NCBI RefSeq assembly: GCF_018333235.1
Contig: NZ_BORP01000007.1
Location: 62,001-126,000 of the forward strand
DNA from: Ornithinibacillus bavariensis
GTDB taxonomy: Bacteria; Bacillota; Bacilli; Bacillales; Amphibacillaceae
Length of the DNA stretch: 64,000 bases
Direction: 5' to 3'
Shown here: one piece after another, positions 54,802-64,000 of the stretch
Layout: each line of letters starts with the position of its first letter
Numbering within the stretch: the stretch's first letter is position 1
Notes under the pieces: generated by a model
Database searches by the model: none
What the model was told of the DNA's origin: nothing
Seen by the model: only the letters and a program-made list of their open reading frames with translations
Program-made: the position numbers and the translations under genes

Positions 54802-55818
54802 ATGGCAAAACTATTCTCACCAATAACGTTTAAAAACATGACCATAAAAAACAGGATTGTAATGTCTCCAATGTGTATGTATTCTTGTGATAAAGAGGAC
54901 GGTAAGGTTACACCATTTCATTTCACTCATTATGTTTCACGTGCGGTAGGTCAAGTAGGATTGATTATATTTGAGGCAACTGCTGTTGAACGTGCTGGAA
55001 GAATTTCTGCACAAGATCTAGGAATTTGGGATGATGAGCATATCGAAGGATTAAAAAAGCTAGTAGATGAAATTCATCAGTATAATACAAAGGTTGGTAT
55101 TCAATTAGCTCATGCAGGTCGGAAAGCTGAAGATGAACCCATCATTTACTCCCCATCCCCCCTAGCATTTAATGAAAATTATAAAGAACCTACTGAATTA
55201 GAGGAAGCTGGCATCAATAACATCATCCAAGCATTTAAAGAGGCAGCAGAACGTGCTGCAAAAGCTGGTTTTGACATGGTAGAAATCCATGCTGCTCATG
55301 GATATTTAATAAACCAATTCCTTTCTCCACTAACAAATAAACGGGATGATTCATATGGTGGAAATCGTGAAAATCGTTTCCGTTTATTAGAAAACATCGT
55401 CGAGCAAGTCAAAACTGTATTTACTGGCCCTATATTCGTACGCATATCTGCCGAAGAATATCATAAAGATGGAAATACATTAGAAGACTTTATATTTTTT
55501 GCCACCAGGCTTAAACAGCTTGATATTGCCTTAATAGACTGTAGCTCAGGAGGTGTAGTTCCTGCAAAAATAAATACTTTCCCAGGCTATCAGGTAAAGC
55601 GCTGTGAAATTATTAAACATGAGGTTGAGATCCCAACCGGAGCTGTTGGAATTATTACAAGTGGACCACAAGCAGAAGAAATTCTACAGAATGATCGTGC
55701 AGATATTGTACTTATTGGTCGATCACTGTTACGAAATCCCTATTGGGCTAAGGAAGCAGCTGATCAATTGAAATATCCATTAGATGCACCTACTCAATAT
55801 CGTAGAGGCTGGAGGTAG
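54802..55818 (+). CDS. namA: NADPH dehydrogenase NamA (Old Yellow Enzyme, YqjM)
   Basis: FMN-dependent reductase of activated C=C bonds, linked to detoxification of electrophiles. 338 residues, same as B. subtilis YqjM. SPMCMYS near residue 25 carries the flavin-tuning cysteine, [10 protein letters not shown] the substrate region, and [16 protein letters not shown] the paired histidines. ATG at 54802 is seven bases after GGAGG; the frame extends upstream within the preceding gene without support. Confidence 0.95.
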   Translation: MAKLFSPITFKNMTIKNRIVMSPMCMYSCDKEDGKVTPFHFTHYVSRAVGQVGLIIFEATAVERAGRISAQDLGIWDDEHIEGLKKLVDEIHQYNTKVGIQLAHAGRKAEDEPIIYSPSPLAFNENYKEPTELEEAGINNIIQAFKEAAERAAKAGFDMVEIHAAHGYLINQFLSPLTNKRDDSYGGNRENRFRLLENIVEQVKTVFTGPIFVRISAEEYHKDGNTLEDFIFFATRLKQLDIALIDCSSGGVVPAKINTFPGYQVKRCEIIKHEVEIPTGAVGIITSGPQAEEILQNDRADIVLIGRSLLRNPYWAKEAADQLKYPLDAPTQYRRGWR

Positions 55819-55829
55819 GAGGAAAAATA

Positions 55830-56753
55830 ATGGAAATCTATTTTCTTGGTACCGGTGCTGGAGTCCCTTCCAAGGAACGTAATGTCTCCTCGATAGCGCT
55901 TATGCTATTACAGGAAGCAAAAAGTGTATGGCTTTTCGATTGTGGTGAAGCAACCCAGCATCAAATCCTACATACTTCCATTAAGCCTAGAAAAATCAAT
56001 AAGATATTCATCACTCACCTCCATGGGGACCATATATTTGGTTTACCGGGGCTATTAAGTTCTAGGTCCTTTCAAGGCGGAGACGAAGAATTAATTATTT
56101 ATGGTCCTAATGGGATTAAAGAATATGTATTAACAAGTTTAAAGGTGAGTGGTACCCATTTAACCTATCCTCTTTCCTTCGTCGAAATTAGTGAAGGAAA
56201 AATAATGGAGGATGATCATTTTATCGTCTATTGTAAGCTACTTGAACACGGAATACCTAGCTATGGATTTCGTATTGAAGAAAAAGCGAAACCTGGTGAG
56301 CTGCTAGTTGAAAATTTAAAGGCAATAGGAATTAAACCTGGTCCAATCTATCAGCAGATTAAGCAAAATGAAACAACTTTCCTTGATGACGGAAAAATCA
56401 TTGAGAGAAAAGAGTTTATTGGGCCAGAAAAACCAGGGAGAACGGTGGTAATTCTTGGGGACACAAGGTCTACAGAAAAAAATCAAGAATTTGTCCAGGA
56501 TGCAAATCTCCTAATTCACGAAGCCACCTTTGACAAGGATAAAGCAGCACTGGCTCATAATTATTTTCATTCCACAACTGTACAAGCTGCATCCTTGGCC
56601 ATGGATGGTAATGTAAAGCAGCTAATCCTAACTCATATTTCATCTAGATACCAGCATCATGATGCACAACAACTATTGGAAGAAGCTAGACAGATTTTCA
56701 TCAATACTGAGATTGCCTATGATTTATTTCACGTATCAATACCATCCAACTAA
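55830..56753 (+). CDS. rnz: Ribonuclease Z
   Basis: Endonuclease that matures the 3' end of tRNA precursors lacking an encoded CCA. 307 residues, the short form. Metal-binding HLHGDH in [16 protein letters not shown] near residue 65, ILGDTR with the aspartate in the middle, and HEATF / HNYFHST plus LTHISSRY towards the C-terminus are present. Eleven bases after namA. Confidence 0.95.
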   Translation: MEIYFLGTGAGVPSKERNVSSIALMLLQEAKSVWLFDCGEATQHQILHTSIKPRKINKIFITHLHGDHIFGLPGLLSSRSFQGGDEELIIYGPNGIKEYVLTSLKVSGTHLTYPLSFVEISEGKIMEDDHFIVYCKLLEHGIPSYGFRIEEKAKPGELLVENLKAIGIKPGPIYQQIKQNETTFLDDGKIIERKEFIGPEKPGRTVVILGDTRSTEKNQEFVQDANLLIHEATFDKDKAALAHNYFHSTTVQAASLAMDGNVKQLILTHISSRYQHHDAQQLLEEARQIFINTEIAYDLFHVSIPSN

Positions 56754-56768
56754 TGGGAGTTGAGTTTG

Positions 56769-58136
56769 ATGACTATTCAAGCATTAGTACAAAGTCAGCG
56801 AGATTACTTTTTAAGCGGAGAAACGCTCGATTATCGATTTCGTATAAACCAATTACGAAAACTGAGATCCATGTTAGAGAACTATGAGAAAAATATTTAC
56901 CGCGCCTTAAAGCAGGACTTAAACAAATCAAAATATGAATCCTTTACTACCGAATTAGGGTTTCTCTTTAATGAAATTAAGCATACTGAGAAACATCTTA
57001 AAGATTGGATGGAGGATGAATCTTGTGATGCCCCAATAACTCATAAAGGAACCAAAAGCTTTATCCGAAAAGAGCCTTACGGTGTCACCTTAGTCATTTC
57101 GCCATGGAATTATCCTTTGCAATTGGCAATTGCACCTGTAATTGGGGCAATATCTGCTGGAAATACAGTAATTATAAAGCCGTCTGAATATAGCCAATCC
57201 TCCTCTTCTCTGCTTGCAAAAATGATGAGAGAGACCTTTGACCCTAAATACATTGCTGTTGTAGAAGGAGCAAAGGAAGTTAGTGAACAACTATTACAGG
57301 AAAAATTTGACTATATTTTCTTTACTGGAAGTACCGCTGTAGGAAAAATTATTATGCGCGAAGCTAGTAAGCATCTAACCCCTGTTACTCTAGAGCTTGG
57401 TGGCAAGAGTCCTGCGATTATTGATAGAGATGCGAATATTGAGCTTTCCGCTAAACGTATTGTTTGGGGGAAATTTACTAATGCTGGTCAAACCTGTGTC
57501 GCCCCAGACTTTCTTTATATACACTCTAAAATCAAAGATAAGCTATTAAAAGAAATGAAAAAACAGTTAAAAAGCTTATATAAAAAGAACCCATTAGGTA
57601 ATGATGATTATGTAAGAATAATTAATGAAAACCATTTTAACCGCTTATTGACATATTTAGAGAATGGGACCATTGTGCAGGGTGGAAACATTGATAGAAA
57701 CCAATTAAAAATCGAACCGACTATTATCGATCACATTACTTGGAACGACCCTGTCATGCAGGAGGAAATATTTGGTCCAATTCTACCGGTTTTATCATTT
57801 GAAGACTTGGAAGAAGTCATAAGGACATTAAAAACAATGGATAAACCGTTAGCACTGTACTATTTTGGCGAAAAAGAAAAGAATCAAGAAAAAGTAATAA
57901 CTAAGTTATCCTTTGGTGGCGGATGTATTAATGATACGTTATACCATTTAGCAAACCCAAATCTGCCATTCGGGGGAGTCGGTGCAAGTGGAATGGGAGC
58001 ATATCACGGCAAATATAGCTTTGAAACATTTTCTCATCGTAAAAGCATTCTAAAGCAAACAACCAAATTCGATTTACCATTACGTTACCCAGGAGGAAAA
58101 CTAGCATTTTCCATTATTAAAAAAGTAATGAAATAG
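56769..58136 (+). CDS. Aldehyde dehydrogenase (class 3-like, YwdH type)
   Basis: NAD(P)-dependent oxidation of aldehydes. 455 residues. Catalytic glutamate in TLELGGKSPAII and nucleophilic cysteine in FTNAGQTCVAPDFLYI; the PWNYPLQLAIAPVIGAISAGN cofactor region and the C-terminal extension (SILKQTTKFDLPLRYP) fit the fatty-aldehyde type-3 group. The ATG at 56769 follows GGGAG by nine bases; an earlier in-frame TTG abuts it. Last gene of the plus-strand run. Confidence 0.9.
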   Translation: MTIQALVQSQRDYFLSGETLDYRFRINQLRKLRSMLENYEKNIYRALKQDLNKSKYESFTTELGFLFNEIKHTEKHLKDWMEDESCDAPITHKGTKSFIRKEPYGVTLVISPWNYPLQLAIAPVIGAISAGNTVIIKPSEYSQSSSSLLAKMMRETFDPKYIAVVEGAKEVSEQLLQEKFDYIFFTGSTAVGKIIMREASKHLTPVTLELGGKSPAIIDRDANIELSAKRIVWGKFTNAGQTCVAPDFLYIHSKIKDKLLKEMKKQLKSLYKKNPLGNDDYVRIINENHFNRLLTYLENGTIVQGGNIDRNQLKIEPTIIDHITWNDPVMQEEIFGPILPVLSFEDLEEVIRTLKTMDKPLALYYFGEKEKNQEKVITKLSFGGGCINDTLYHLANPNLPFGGVGASGMGAYHGKYSFETFSHRKSILKQTTKFDLPLRYPGGKLAFSIIKKVMK

Positions 58137-58150
58137 TTTTTAATACAATA

Positions 58151-58198
58151 ATAGGGGTAAGGCGTTAGAAGCGTTCAGAGCCTTTCCCCTATTTTTTA
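58151..58198. terminator. Terminator between the aldehyde dehydrogenase gene and dinB
   Basis: TAGGGG(T)AAGGC / GCCTT(T)CCCCTA stem with TTTTTT on the plus strand; the right arm covers the dinB stop codon. Confidence 0.8.
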
Positions 58199-59424
58199 TA
58201 ATCATCTAAAAAGTCCTTTTGAAAGCTTGTTCTTGGTTGATGATTATCAACCGCTTTAATATCAACAAATGGATTTTTCCCGAATTTTTGTGTTAACTCA
58301 TCAATTGCATCATAAAGCTTTTCCTTTTCTGCTTCCTTTTTGTACGTAAATAAGTCTAACTGCTTTACAATATTCTGTTTTTCTTCCATATCCGAAACGG
58401 TTATCCCTAATAAACGTATTGGTTCTTGATTCCAATGTGAATTAAATAATTCTAGTGCTACCTTTAAAATATCTTCTTTTTTTTCGATAAAATTTAACAG
58501 TTTTTTACTTCTTGTAATAGTCTTCCGGTCATGATAACGAACTGTAATTTGGACTGTCCCACCAGCAACCTGTTTCCGCTTCATCCGTATTTCCACATTC
58601 TCGGCTAATGCGGATAATAGACTTCTTATTTCCAGCTCATTTGTTGTATCCATTGGGAGTGTTTCAGAACTGCCTATACTTTTAAACTCATTTACAGCAT
58701 CCGGATCTACTGCACGAAGATCAATTCCATTAGCTCGATTTCTTAATCGCTCACCGTTAATACCTAGTATCTGTTTTAATTGATAAACATCAGCTGCTGC
58801 TAAATCTCCAATCGTATGAATGTCAATAGCAATTAGCTTTTCAGCGGTCTTCTTCCCTACCCCATACATCTCACCGACTGGCATTGGCCATAATTTATAA
58901 GGAATATCACGTTTTCGCAACACTGTAATACCCAGCGGTTTTTTCATATCAGAAGCCATTTTTGCTAAGAACTTATTCGGAGCAATACCGATACTGCAAG
59001 GTAAATCTAATTCATTCAATATTTTTTTTTGTAAATCTTCTGCGAGTTGAATCGTATTCTTTGGATCTACTACATCGGTAACATCCATATACCCTTCATC
59101 GATCGATACCGGTTCAACGAAGGGTGATATTGCATTTAATCTTTTAAAAATTTCTCTAGATGCATAGCGATATCGTTCAAAATTTGGTGTGCGTATTATT
59201 AGCTCTGGGCATAATTTTCTTGCCTGCCAAATTGGCATTGTGGTTTTAACCCCTTTGGCACGTGCCTCGTAATTACTAGTAATAATTATTCCTTTTCGTT
59301 CCTCAGGATTGCCAGCAACAGCAAGTGGCTTCCCTTTTAACATAGGTTCATACGCCATCTCCACTGAAGCATAGAAGCTATTCATATCAACATGAAAAAT
59401 AACCCGAGCTTTATTAGCGTTCAT
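58189..59424 (-). CDS. dinB: DNA polymerase IV (Y family)
   Basis: Translesion DNA polymerase. 411 residues. Catalytic site 1 in VIFHVDMNSFYASVE (metal aspartate), site 2 in SIDEGYMDVTD, helix-hairpin-helix thumb MYGVGKKTAEKL, little-finger domain (about 240-345), and the tail segment QLDLFTYK, a probable beta-clamp-binding motif. Corresponds to PolY1/YqjH. Confidence 0.95.
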   Translation of the reverse strand: MNANKARVIFHVDMNSFYASVEMAYEPMLKGKPLAVAGNPEERKGIIITSNYEARAKGVKTTMPIWQARKLCPELIIRTPNFERYRYASREIFKRLNAISPFVEPVSIDEGYMDVTDVVDPKNTIQLAEDLQKKILNELDLPCSIGIAPNKFLAKMASDMKKPLGITVLRKRDIPYKLWPMPVGEMYGVGKKTAEKLIAIDIHTIGDLAAADVYQLKQILGINGERLRNRANGIDLRAVDPDAVNEFKSIGSSETLPMDTTNELEIRSLLSALAENVEIRMKRKQVAGGTVQITVRYHDRKTITRSKKLLNFIEKKEDILKVALELFNSHWNQEPIRLLGITVSDMEEKQNIVKQLDLFTYKKEAEKEKLYDAIDELTQKFGKNPFVDIKAVDNHQPRTSFQKDFLDDYKK

Positions 59425-59560
59425 TTCAGCTAGTCACCTTCTCGAACAGTTGTTTCTAGTTTAATTATATCACAATTAGAAAGCTTGGGATAAGCTGTTA
59501 TTAATAGCGTTCTATTTGGTAAGAACATCTGCGAATCTCAATAGTTAACCGAAGGCCGAA

Positions 59561-59866
59561 TTAACTTACTTTGCCACCTATAGGGATAAGTGTACTAATT
59601 CTCTCCATTCCAGTAATCATTGTTTTTGCATGTGTGATGAGTTTTTTAGTTGATTCCAGTGATAAAGATTCCTGATGAGCTGTTTGATCTGACCAAACCT
59701 CATACACAAATATAGCGTTTGGCTCGTCCTCTGAAATACTCACATGATAGATTTCGCATTCTTCTAGGCTTTGCATAGACGCTGCTGCTTCCAATAAAAT
59801 TGCGACAAGCTTATCACGATCACCATCTTTAGCGATAAACTTACCAAATAATCCGAACTTATTCAT
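59561..59866 (-). CDS. Antibiotic biosynthesis monooxygenase (ABM) domain protein
   Basis: 101-residue dimeric ferredoxin-like protein of the putative quinol monooxygenase group (YgiN-like). LFGKFIAKDGDRDKLVAILLEAA begins the domain, followed by CEIYHVSI, IFVYEVWSDQTAHQESL (near residues 52-70). Reaction unknown. Downstream of a small membrane protein gene; 22 bp apart. Confidence 0.85.
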   Translation of the reverse strand: MNKFGLFGKFIAKDGDRDKLVAILLEAAASMQSLEECEIYHVSISEDEPNAIFVYEVWSDQTAHQESLSLESTKKLITHAKTMITGMERISTLIPIGGKVS

Positions 59867-59888
59867 TTTACTTCTCTCCTAACTTTGT

Positions 59889-60209
59889 CTAGTCTATTAC
59901 ATAAAGAATAATCATATGTATAAGGCAAACAGAAGTGTATAACACCGAACCATAGAAAACGACACCAACATTTGCTTTTATATCATTGTTTCCATACGTA
60001 TATCTTATATCTCCAGAGCTTGCTTCTAATGCTGATGACTTGGTAAAGAATCCTCCTTTACTATTGAAAAAAAACAGGATAAAAGACAGGCCTAATCCAA
60101 TGAAGAAATTCCAACCCAAATATGGAAATGAAAAGATTATACTGGTGACCCATACGAGAATTGCAATAATTATTGCTATAGCAACCGTCATTCCAATCAT
60201 TTTTTTCAT
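59889..60209 (-). CDS. Small three-helix membrane protein, unknown function
   Basis: 106 residues with an N-terminal helix (about 5-27), a second (32-48), and a C-terminal one (84-104); the loop GGFFTKSSALEASSGDIRYTYG is polar. I do not recognise the family. Close to the ABM gene and perhaps cotranscribed. The 60210-60523 interval contains AT-rich sequence and the yqjE terminator only. Confidence 0.7.
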   Translation of the reverse strand: MKKMIGMTVAIAIIIAILVWVTSIIFSFPYLGWNFFIGLGLSFILFFFNSKGGFFTKSSALEASSGDIRYTYGNNDIKANVGVVFYGSVLYTSVCLIHMIILYVID

Positions 60210-60465
60210 TAATCCTTCCCCCTATCACTCATCATTACATGCATTCACAATTCTACAATAAAGCCAGCTTCTTCAATAAATTCCGCTTCCTAATTTCATC
60301 ATTGAGTGATTACATCTTTGTAGTTTTAGTTTATCATAAATGTTTGTGCAATTATTAAAAGATTTGGATAATATATAATTATTAATGCTTATATAGGGAA
60401 CCAGTTGAACCATAGAATTAATCATACTCAATTTTAATAGCATTTTCCCTAATAAATAGTTGCAT

Positions 60466-60510
60466 AAGAAAAGCGGTTCTTACCCACTCGATGGTAAGAA
60501 CCGCTTTTAC
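60466..60510 (-). terminator. Terminator of yqjE
   Basis: Sixteen-base perfect stem AAAAGCGGTTCTTACC/GGTAAGAACCGCTTTT with an eight-base loop, 15 bp beyond the yqjE stop. Confidence 0.9.
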
Positions 60511-60523
60511 ATATTTTATTTTA

Positions 60524-61642
60524 CTATTTTGCAACCTCTTGAATAATGGCAGCAACAAGCTCGGTAACTTTAACTAATTCATTAACTGGAATTCGTTCAT
60601 TAGTTGTATGGATTTCTTCATATCCAACCGCTAAATTAACTGTTGGAATACCAAAACCAGCAATGACATTAGCATCACTTCCGCCACCACTTCTTAATAG
60701 CTTACTCTCTCTACCAATAGCTTTTGCTGCACTCCTTGCTATCTCGACAACCTCATCTCCTGCCTCTTGTTTAAACCCAGGATACATTACTTTAATATCT
60801 ACGATAGCTTCTCCACCCATTTCATTAGCAGCAGATTCAAAGGCTTCCTTCATTTTGGCTACCTGTGCTTCCATTTTTTCGGGTACAAGCGAACGTGCTT
60901 CAGCTAGAATTTCTACATGATCTACAACAATATTCGTCTGCTTTCCACCTTCAAATCGACCAATATTCGCTGTAGTCTCCTCATCAATACGTCCTAGTGG
61001 CATTTTGGCGATAGCCTTTGCCGCTATCGTAATAGCTGATACTCCCTTTTCAGGTGCCACGCCTGCATGTGCTGTTTTTCCTTTTATGATTGTGTTAATT
61101 TTAGCTTGTGTAGGTGCGGCAACAATAATGTCCCCAACATCGCCATCACTGTCTAATGCATAACCAAATTTAGCGTAAATCATAGATGGATCAATAGCCT
61201 TAGCTCCTACTAGTCCCGATTCCTCTCCCACTGTAATAACAAATTGAACATCACCATGTTCGATATTATTTTCTTGAATGACACGAATCGCTTCCAATAT
61301 TGCAGCAAGACCTGCTTTATCATCCGATCCTAAAATAGTTGTTCCATCTGAAACAATATATCCATCTTTAATCTGCGGTTTAATTCCCTTACCAGGAACT
61401 ACCGTATCCATATGGGATGTAAAATAAATTGGAGTGGCATCAGCCTTTGTACCTTTTAGCGTACAAATTAAATTATTTGCCCCATGCCCTGTTATTTCCT
61501 TTGCATTGTCCTCGACAACCGCTACGCCGAGGTCTGTAAATTTCTTTTTTAGTACTTTTGCAATTTCTTCCTCAAAGCCTGTTTCTGAGTCCACTTGAAC
61601 GAGTTCCATGAATTCATTTACTAATCTGTCTTGATTTACCAT
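60524..61642 (-). CDS. yqjE: M20-family peptidase T-like (YqjE)
   Basis: 372-residue zinc metallopeptidase of the PepT/M20 group. Metal ligands in FTSHMDTV (His, Asp), ILGSDDKAGLAAILEAI (bridging Asp), and catalytic glutamates in TVGEESGLVGAKAI. The dimerisation domain and the C-terminal GGGSDANV/ EIHTTNERI follow. Same place as YqjE in B. subtilis, downstream of yqjD. Substrate not known. Confidence 0.92.
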   Translation of the reverse strand: MVNQDRLVNEFMELVQVDSETGFEEEIAKVLKKKFTDLGVAVVEDNAKEITGHGANNLICTLKGTKADATPIYFTSHMDTVVPGKGIKPQIKDGYIVSDGTTILGSDDKAGLAAILEAIRVIQENNIEHGDVQFVITVGEESGLVGAKAIDPSMIYAKFGYALDSDGDVGDIIVAAPTQAKINTIIKGKTAHAGVAPEKGVSAITIAAKAIAKMPLGRIDEETTANIGRFEGGKQTNIVVDHVEILAEARSLVPEKMEAQVAKMKEAFESAANEMGGEAIVDIKVMYPGFKQEAGDEVVEIARSAAKAIGRESKLLRSGGGSDANVIAGFGIPTVNLAVGYEEIHTTNERIPVNELVKVTELVAAIIQEVAK

Positions 61643-61660
61643 GATGACTTACCTCCTAAT

Positions 61661-63217
61661 TTAAAGAGGAATATTACCATGCTTTTTACTTGGTCTATCC
61701 TCTTGTTTATGATAAAGCATTTCAAGACCTTGAATAAGCTTTATTCGTGTTTCTCTAGGGTCAATGACATCATCCACCATCCCTAGCTTAGCAGCAATAT
61801 ACGGATTTGCAAACTTATCGCGATAAATATTTATTTTTTCCTGACGTGTTTTTTCAGGATCCTCGCTAGCTGCTATTTCCTTCGCAAAAATAATATTAGC
61901 TGCACCTTCTGGCCCCATAACCGCAATTTCCGCATTCGGCCATGAAAATACTAAATCAGCACCAATTGACTTACTATTTAATGCCACATATGCACCACCA
62001 TATGCTTTTCGAACAATCACTGTTAGTTTTGGTACAGTTGCCTCTGAATAAGCATACAATATTTTCGCTCCATGACGTATGATACCACCATGCTCCTGTT
62101 TTATGCCAGGAAAGAAGCCTGTAACATCCTCAAATGTAATGATAGGAATATTAAAGCAATCACAAAATCGAATAAATCGAGCAGCTTTATCACTCGAATC
62201 AATGTCTAATCCACCAGCAAGATGTTTCGGTTGGTTACAAACTAATCCTACTGTTTGTCCGTGTATTCTCGCAAATCCAACCACAATATTTTTAGCAAAT
62301 TCAGAATGTATTTCATAAAAACTACCTTCATCTACCACTTGTTGAATAACATTTTTAATATCGTATGGACGAGTTGCATCAAACGGGACTATATCTACTA
62401 ACTCCGGACGATAATCCTCGAGTTGGTCATCGTGATATTCTGTTATAGCAGGCTTCTCCGTATTATTACTTGGTAGATAAGAAAGTAACTTTTTCACATG
62501 ATCTAATGCCTCTTCCTCTGTTTTCGCTTTAAAATGGGCATTTCCACTTTTACTATTATGGATATGTGCACCACCTAAGTCTTCGGAGGTTATTTTTTCA
62601 CCAGTCACTGTTTCGATAACCTTAGGACCCGTGATAAACATTTGTGAAGTCTTTTCCACCATAATCACAAAATCCGTAATGGCAGGGGAATAAACCGCTC
62701 CACCAGCACTTGGTCCCATAATAACAGAAATTTGTGGGATATAGCCAGAGTAAATGGAATTTCTGTAAAATACTTGTCCATATCCGTCCAAAGAGGATAC
62801 ACCCTCCTGTATTCTAGCACCACCTGAATCATTTAATCCGATAAATGGAACACCATTTTTTGCTGCTAGATCCATAACAGCTGCTATCTTTTTCCCGTGC
62901 ATCTCTCCTAAAGCTCCACCATAAAGTGTAAAGTCCTGTGCAAATAAATATACAGGGCGTCCATTGATTTTTCCATAGCCTGTAACAACACCATCACCCG
63001 CACCATTTGACCCATTCATATCAAAATCAGTTCCACGGTTTTCTATAAATGTATTCAACTCAACAAAGCTTCCATCATCAAGTAAATAATCAATTCTTTC
63101 TCTTGCGGTCATTTTGCCTTTTGCATGCTGCTTTTCAATCCGCTCATCTCCACCACCTAGCTCTGCAATTCTTCTTTTATCATATAGCTCATTTATTTTA
63201 TCGAACATATCCATCAT
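61661..63217 (-). CDS. yqjD: Acyl-CoA carboxylase beta (carboxyltransferase) subunit, YqjD-like
   Basis: 518-residue carboxyltransferase of the propionyl/methylmalonyl-CoA type. N-terminal [23 protein letters not shown]-like oxyanion elements ([25 protein letters not shown]), and the C-terminal [26 protein letters not shown] with AYGGAY. Could act as propionyl-CoA carboxylase beta subunit or methylmalonyl-CoA decarboxylase alpha subunit; the adjacent B12 domain and epimerase make the propionate/methylmalonyl pathway likely. Start overlaps the upstream stop (ATGA). Confidence 0.92.
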   Translation of the reverse strand: MMDMFDKINELYDKRRIAELGGGDERIEKQHAKGKMTARERIDYLLDDGSFVELNTFIENRGTDFDMNGSNGAGDGVVTGYGKINGRPVYLFAQDFTLYGGALGEMHGKKIAAVMDLAAKNGVPFIGLNDSGGARIQEGVSSLDGYGQVFYRNSIYSGYIPQISVIMGPSAGGAVYSPAITDFVIMVEKTSQMFITGPKVIETVTGEKITSEDLGGAHIHNSKSGNAHFKAKTEEEALDHVKKLLSYLPSNNTEKPAITEYHDDQLEDYRPELVDIVPFDATRPYDIKNVIQQVVDEGSFYEIHSEFAKNIVVGFARIHGQTVGLVCNQPKHLAGGLDIDSSDKAARFIRFCDCFNIPIITFEDVTGFFPGIKQEHGGIIRHGAKILYAYSEATVPKLTVIVRKAYGGAYVALNSKSIGADLVFSWPNAEIAVMGPEGAANIIFAKEIAASEDPEKTRQEKINIYRDKFANPYIAAKLGMVDDVIDPRETRIKLIQGLEMLYHKQEDRPSKKHGNIPL

Positions 63218-64000
63218 TGATCCTTACCTCCAGATTCTTCTGTTAACTCAAAAAGTACGCCATGAGTTGATCTTGGATGCATGAATGCTATCTTCGTTTG
63301 ATGAGCACCAGGCTTTGGTTCGGTATTAATAAATTGAATCCCATTTTTCGAATATTGCCTGATTCTCTCCTTGATATCTTCTATCCCTAGAGCGATATGA
63401 TGGACTCCCTCTCCTTTTTTCTCAAGAAATTTGTAGATCGCTGATGACTCACTTGTTGGTTCTAGCAGTTCAAAGCGAGTGTCACCTATCCTCAAAAAAG
63501 CTACCTTGACAAACTCTGAGGCTACTTCTTCCATCCCCTCAAGCACAAGCCCCAACGTATTCCTATAAAATGGTAATGTTTGTTCAATGGAATGAACTGC
63601 AATGCCAATATGCGAGATTTTTTTTGGTGGTGTAATCTTTTCATCTCCTACGAGTTTGATAATGTAATTTGCTAGTTCTTCGATGGATGAACCACTAGTA
63701 AATATATTGTTAATCCCTTTTTCTATTAGTACAGGAATATCTTCAGCAGGTATTACCCCTCCACCAATGACGGGAATGTCACTTGCATTTAATGCCTTAA
63801 GCTCTTCGATAACCTTTGGAAACAGAGTCAAATGGGCTCCAGATAAAGAAGATAGTCCAACAATGTCTACATCCTCTTGTACTGCTGCATTCGCTATTTG
63901 TGCAGGTGATTGTCTTAGCCCTGTATAAATAACCTCCATGCCATGATCACGAAGCCCTTGTGCAATAACTAATGCACCTCTGTCATGTCCATCTAGTCCT
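63214..64000 (-). CDS. Mutase B12-binding domain fused to methylmalonyl-CoA epimerase (5' end cut by window edge)
   Basis: Open to the right edge. The visible protein first shows a cobalamin-binding mutase domain: [16 protein letters not shown] with the D-x-H-x-x-G base-off cobalamin motif, [26 protein letters not shown] and [14 protein letters not shown]. After a short linker ([10 protein letters not shown]) a methylmalonyl-CoA epimerase domain begins at [18 protein letters not shown] with metal ligand histidines (SHIGIAV, GVHHIAL), and C-terminal FELTEE. The wording GLDGHDRG and [11 protein letters not shown] is typical of the small B12 subunit of two-subunit acyl-CoA mutases. The fusion is in frame from 64000 to 63214. 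Confidence 0.88.
   Translation of the reverse strand, partial: GLDGHDRGALVIAQGLRDHGMEVIYTGLRQSPAQIANAAVQEDVDIVGLSSLSGAHLTLFPKVIEELKALNASDIPVIGGGVIPAEDIPVLIEKGINNIFTSGSSIEELANYIIKLVGDEKITPPKKISHIGIAVHSIEQTLPFYRNTLGLVLEGMEEVASEFVKVAFLRIGDTRFELLEPTSESSAIYKFLEKKGEGVHHIALGIEDIKERIRQYSKNGIQFINTEPKPGAHQTKIAFMHPRSTHGVLFELTEESGGKDQ

Overview
The window is a low-GC, gene-dense, chromosomal segment of an endospore-forming member of the Bacillaceae. Gene content and order follow the Bacillus subtilis blocks yphA-ypfD-cmk-ypfA-ypeB-sleB-prsW, ypdA-gudB-mecB-ypbD-recQ-ypbB-fer, resE-D-C-B-A-rluB, spmB-spmA-dacB-scpB-scpA-ribT, lysA-spoVA-sigF-spoIIAB-spoIIAA-dacF-pdp-punA-drm-xerD-yqzK-fur-spoIIM-yqxK-nudF and yqkF-yqkB-yqjQ-yqjP-namA-rnz-dinB-yqjE-yqjD. 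Details such as spoVIF beside gpsA and an asparaginase beside prsW suggest a halotolerant genus near Oceanobacillus/Virgibacillus, but this is an inference from synteny. Nearly all genes lie on the minus strand. No rRNA, tRNA, IS element, prophage or CRISPR array was seen.

Layout. 1-8 kb: small sporulation genes, gpsA, der, yphA, a DUF72 gene, the S1-domain protein YpfD, cmk and the PilZ protein YpfA. 8.5-15.2 kb: germination pair ypeB-sleB, prsW, ansA (plus strand), ypdA and glutamate dehydrogenase. 15.3-20 kb: mecB, ypbD, recQ, ypbB, ferredoxin. 20-21.3 kb: a cobalamin-riboswitch-controlled uptake pair (DUF4430 lipoprotein plus ECF S component). 21.3-28.3 kb: the ResABCDE cytochrome c maturation/redox-signalling operon and rluB. 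28.3-29.9 kb: an erm-type rRNA methylase on the plus strand with a long attenuator leader, inserted into an otherwise conserved block. 30-34.5 kb: spore maturation genes, dacB, condensin-associated scpAB, a 30-residue YjcZ-like peptide, ribT. 34.8-37.2 kb: M50-like protease, ppiB, lysA. 37.3-42.8 kb: spoVA and spoIIA operons with dacF. 43-50.7 kb: nucleoside salvage, xerD, fur, spoIIM, an EndoQ-like nuclease and nudF. 50.8-60 kb: redox and housekeeping genes. 60.5-64 kb: peptidase, acyl-CoA carboxylase beta subunit, and an edge-truncated gene fusing a B12-binding mutase domain to methylmalonyl-CoA epimerase.

Most notable: (1) the erm leader, about 400 nt from a consensus promoter to the gene, holds two small ORFs with their own ribosome sites; the second runs straight through the strong terminator hairpin; (2) the spoVA operon carries only spoVAA, spoVAB and spoVAF, with spoVAC, spoVAD and spoVAE absent; (3) a B12-binding-domain/epimerase fusion at the right edge, matched by a B12-regulated uptake locus 42 kb away; (4) a small M50-like protease followed by a 34-residue one-helix peptide. 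Start codons were moved inward from the longest reading frame where a Shine-Dalgarno (SD) sequence and family length agreed.
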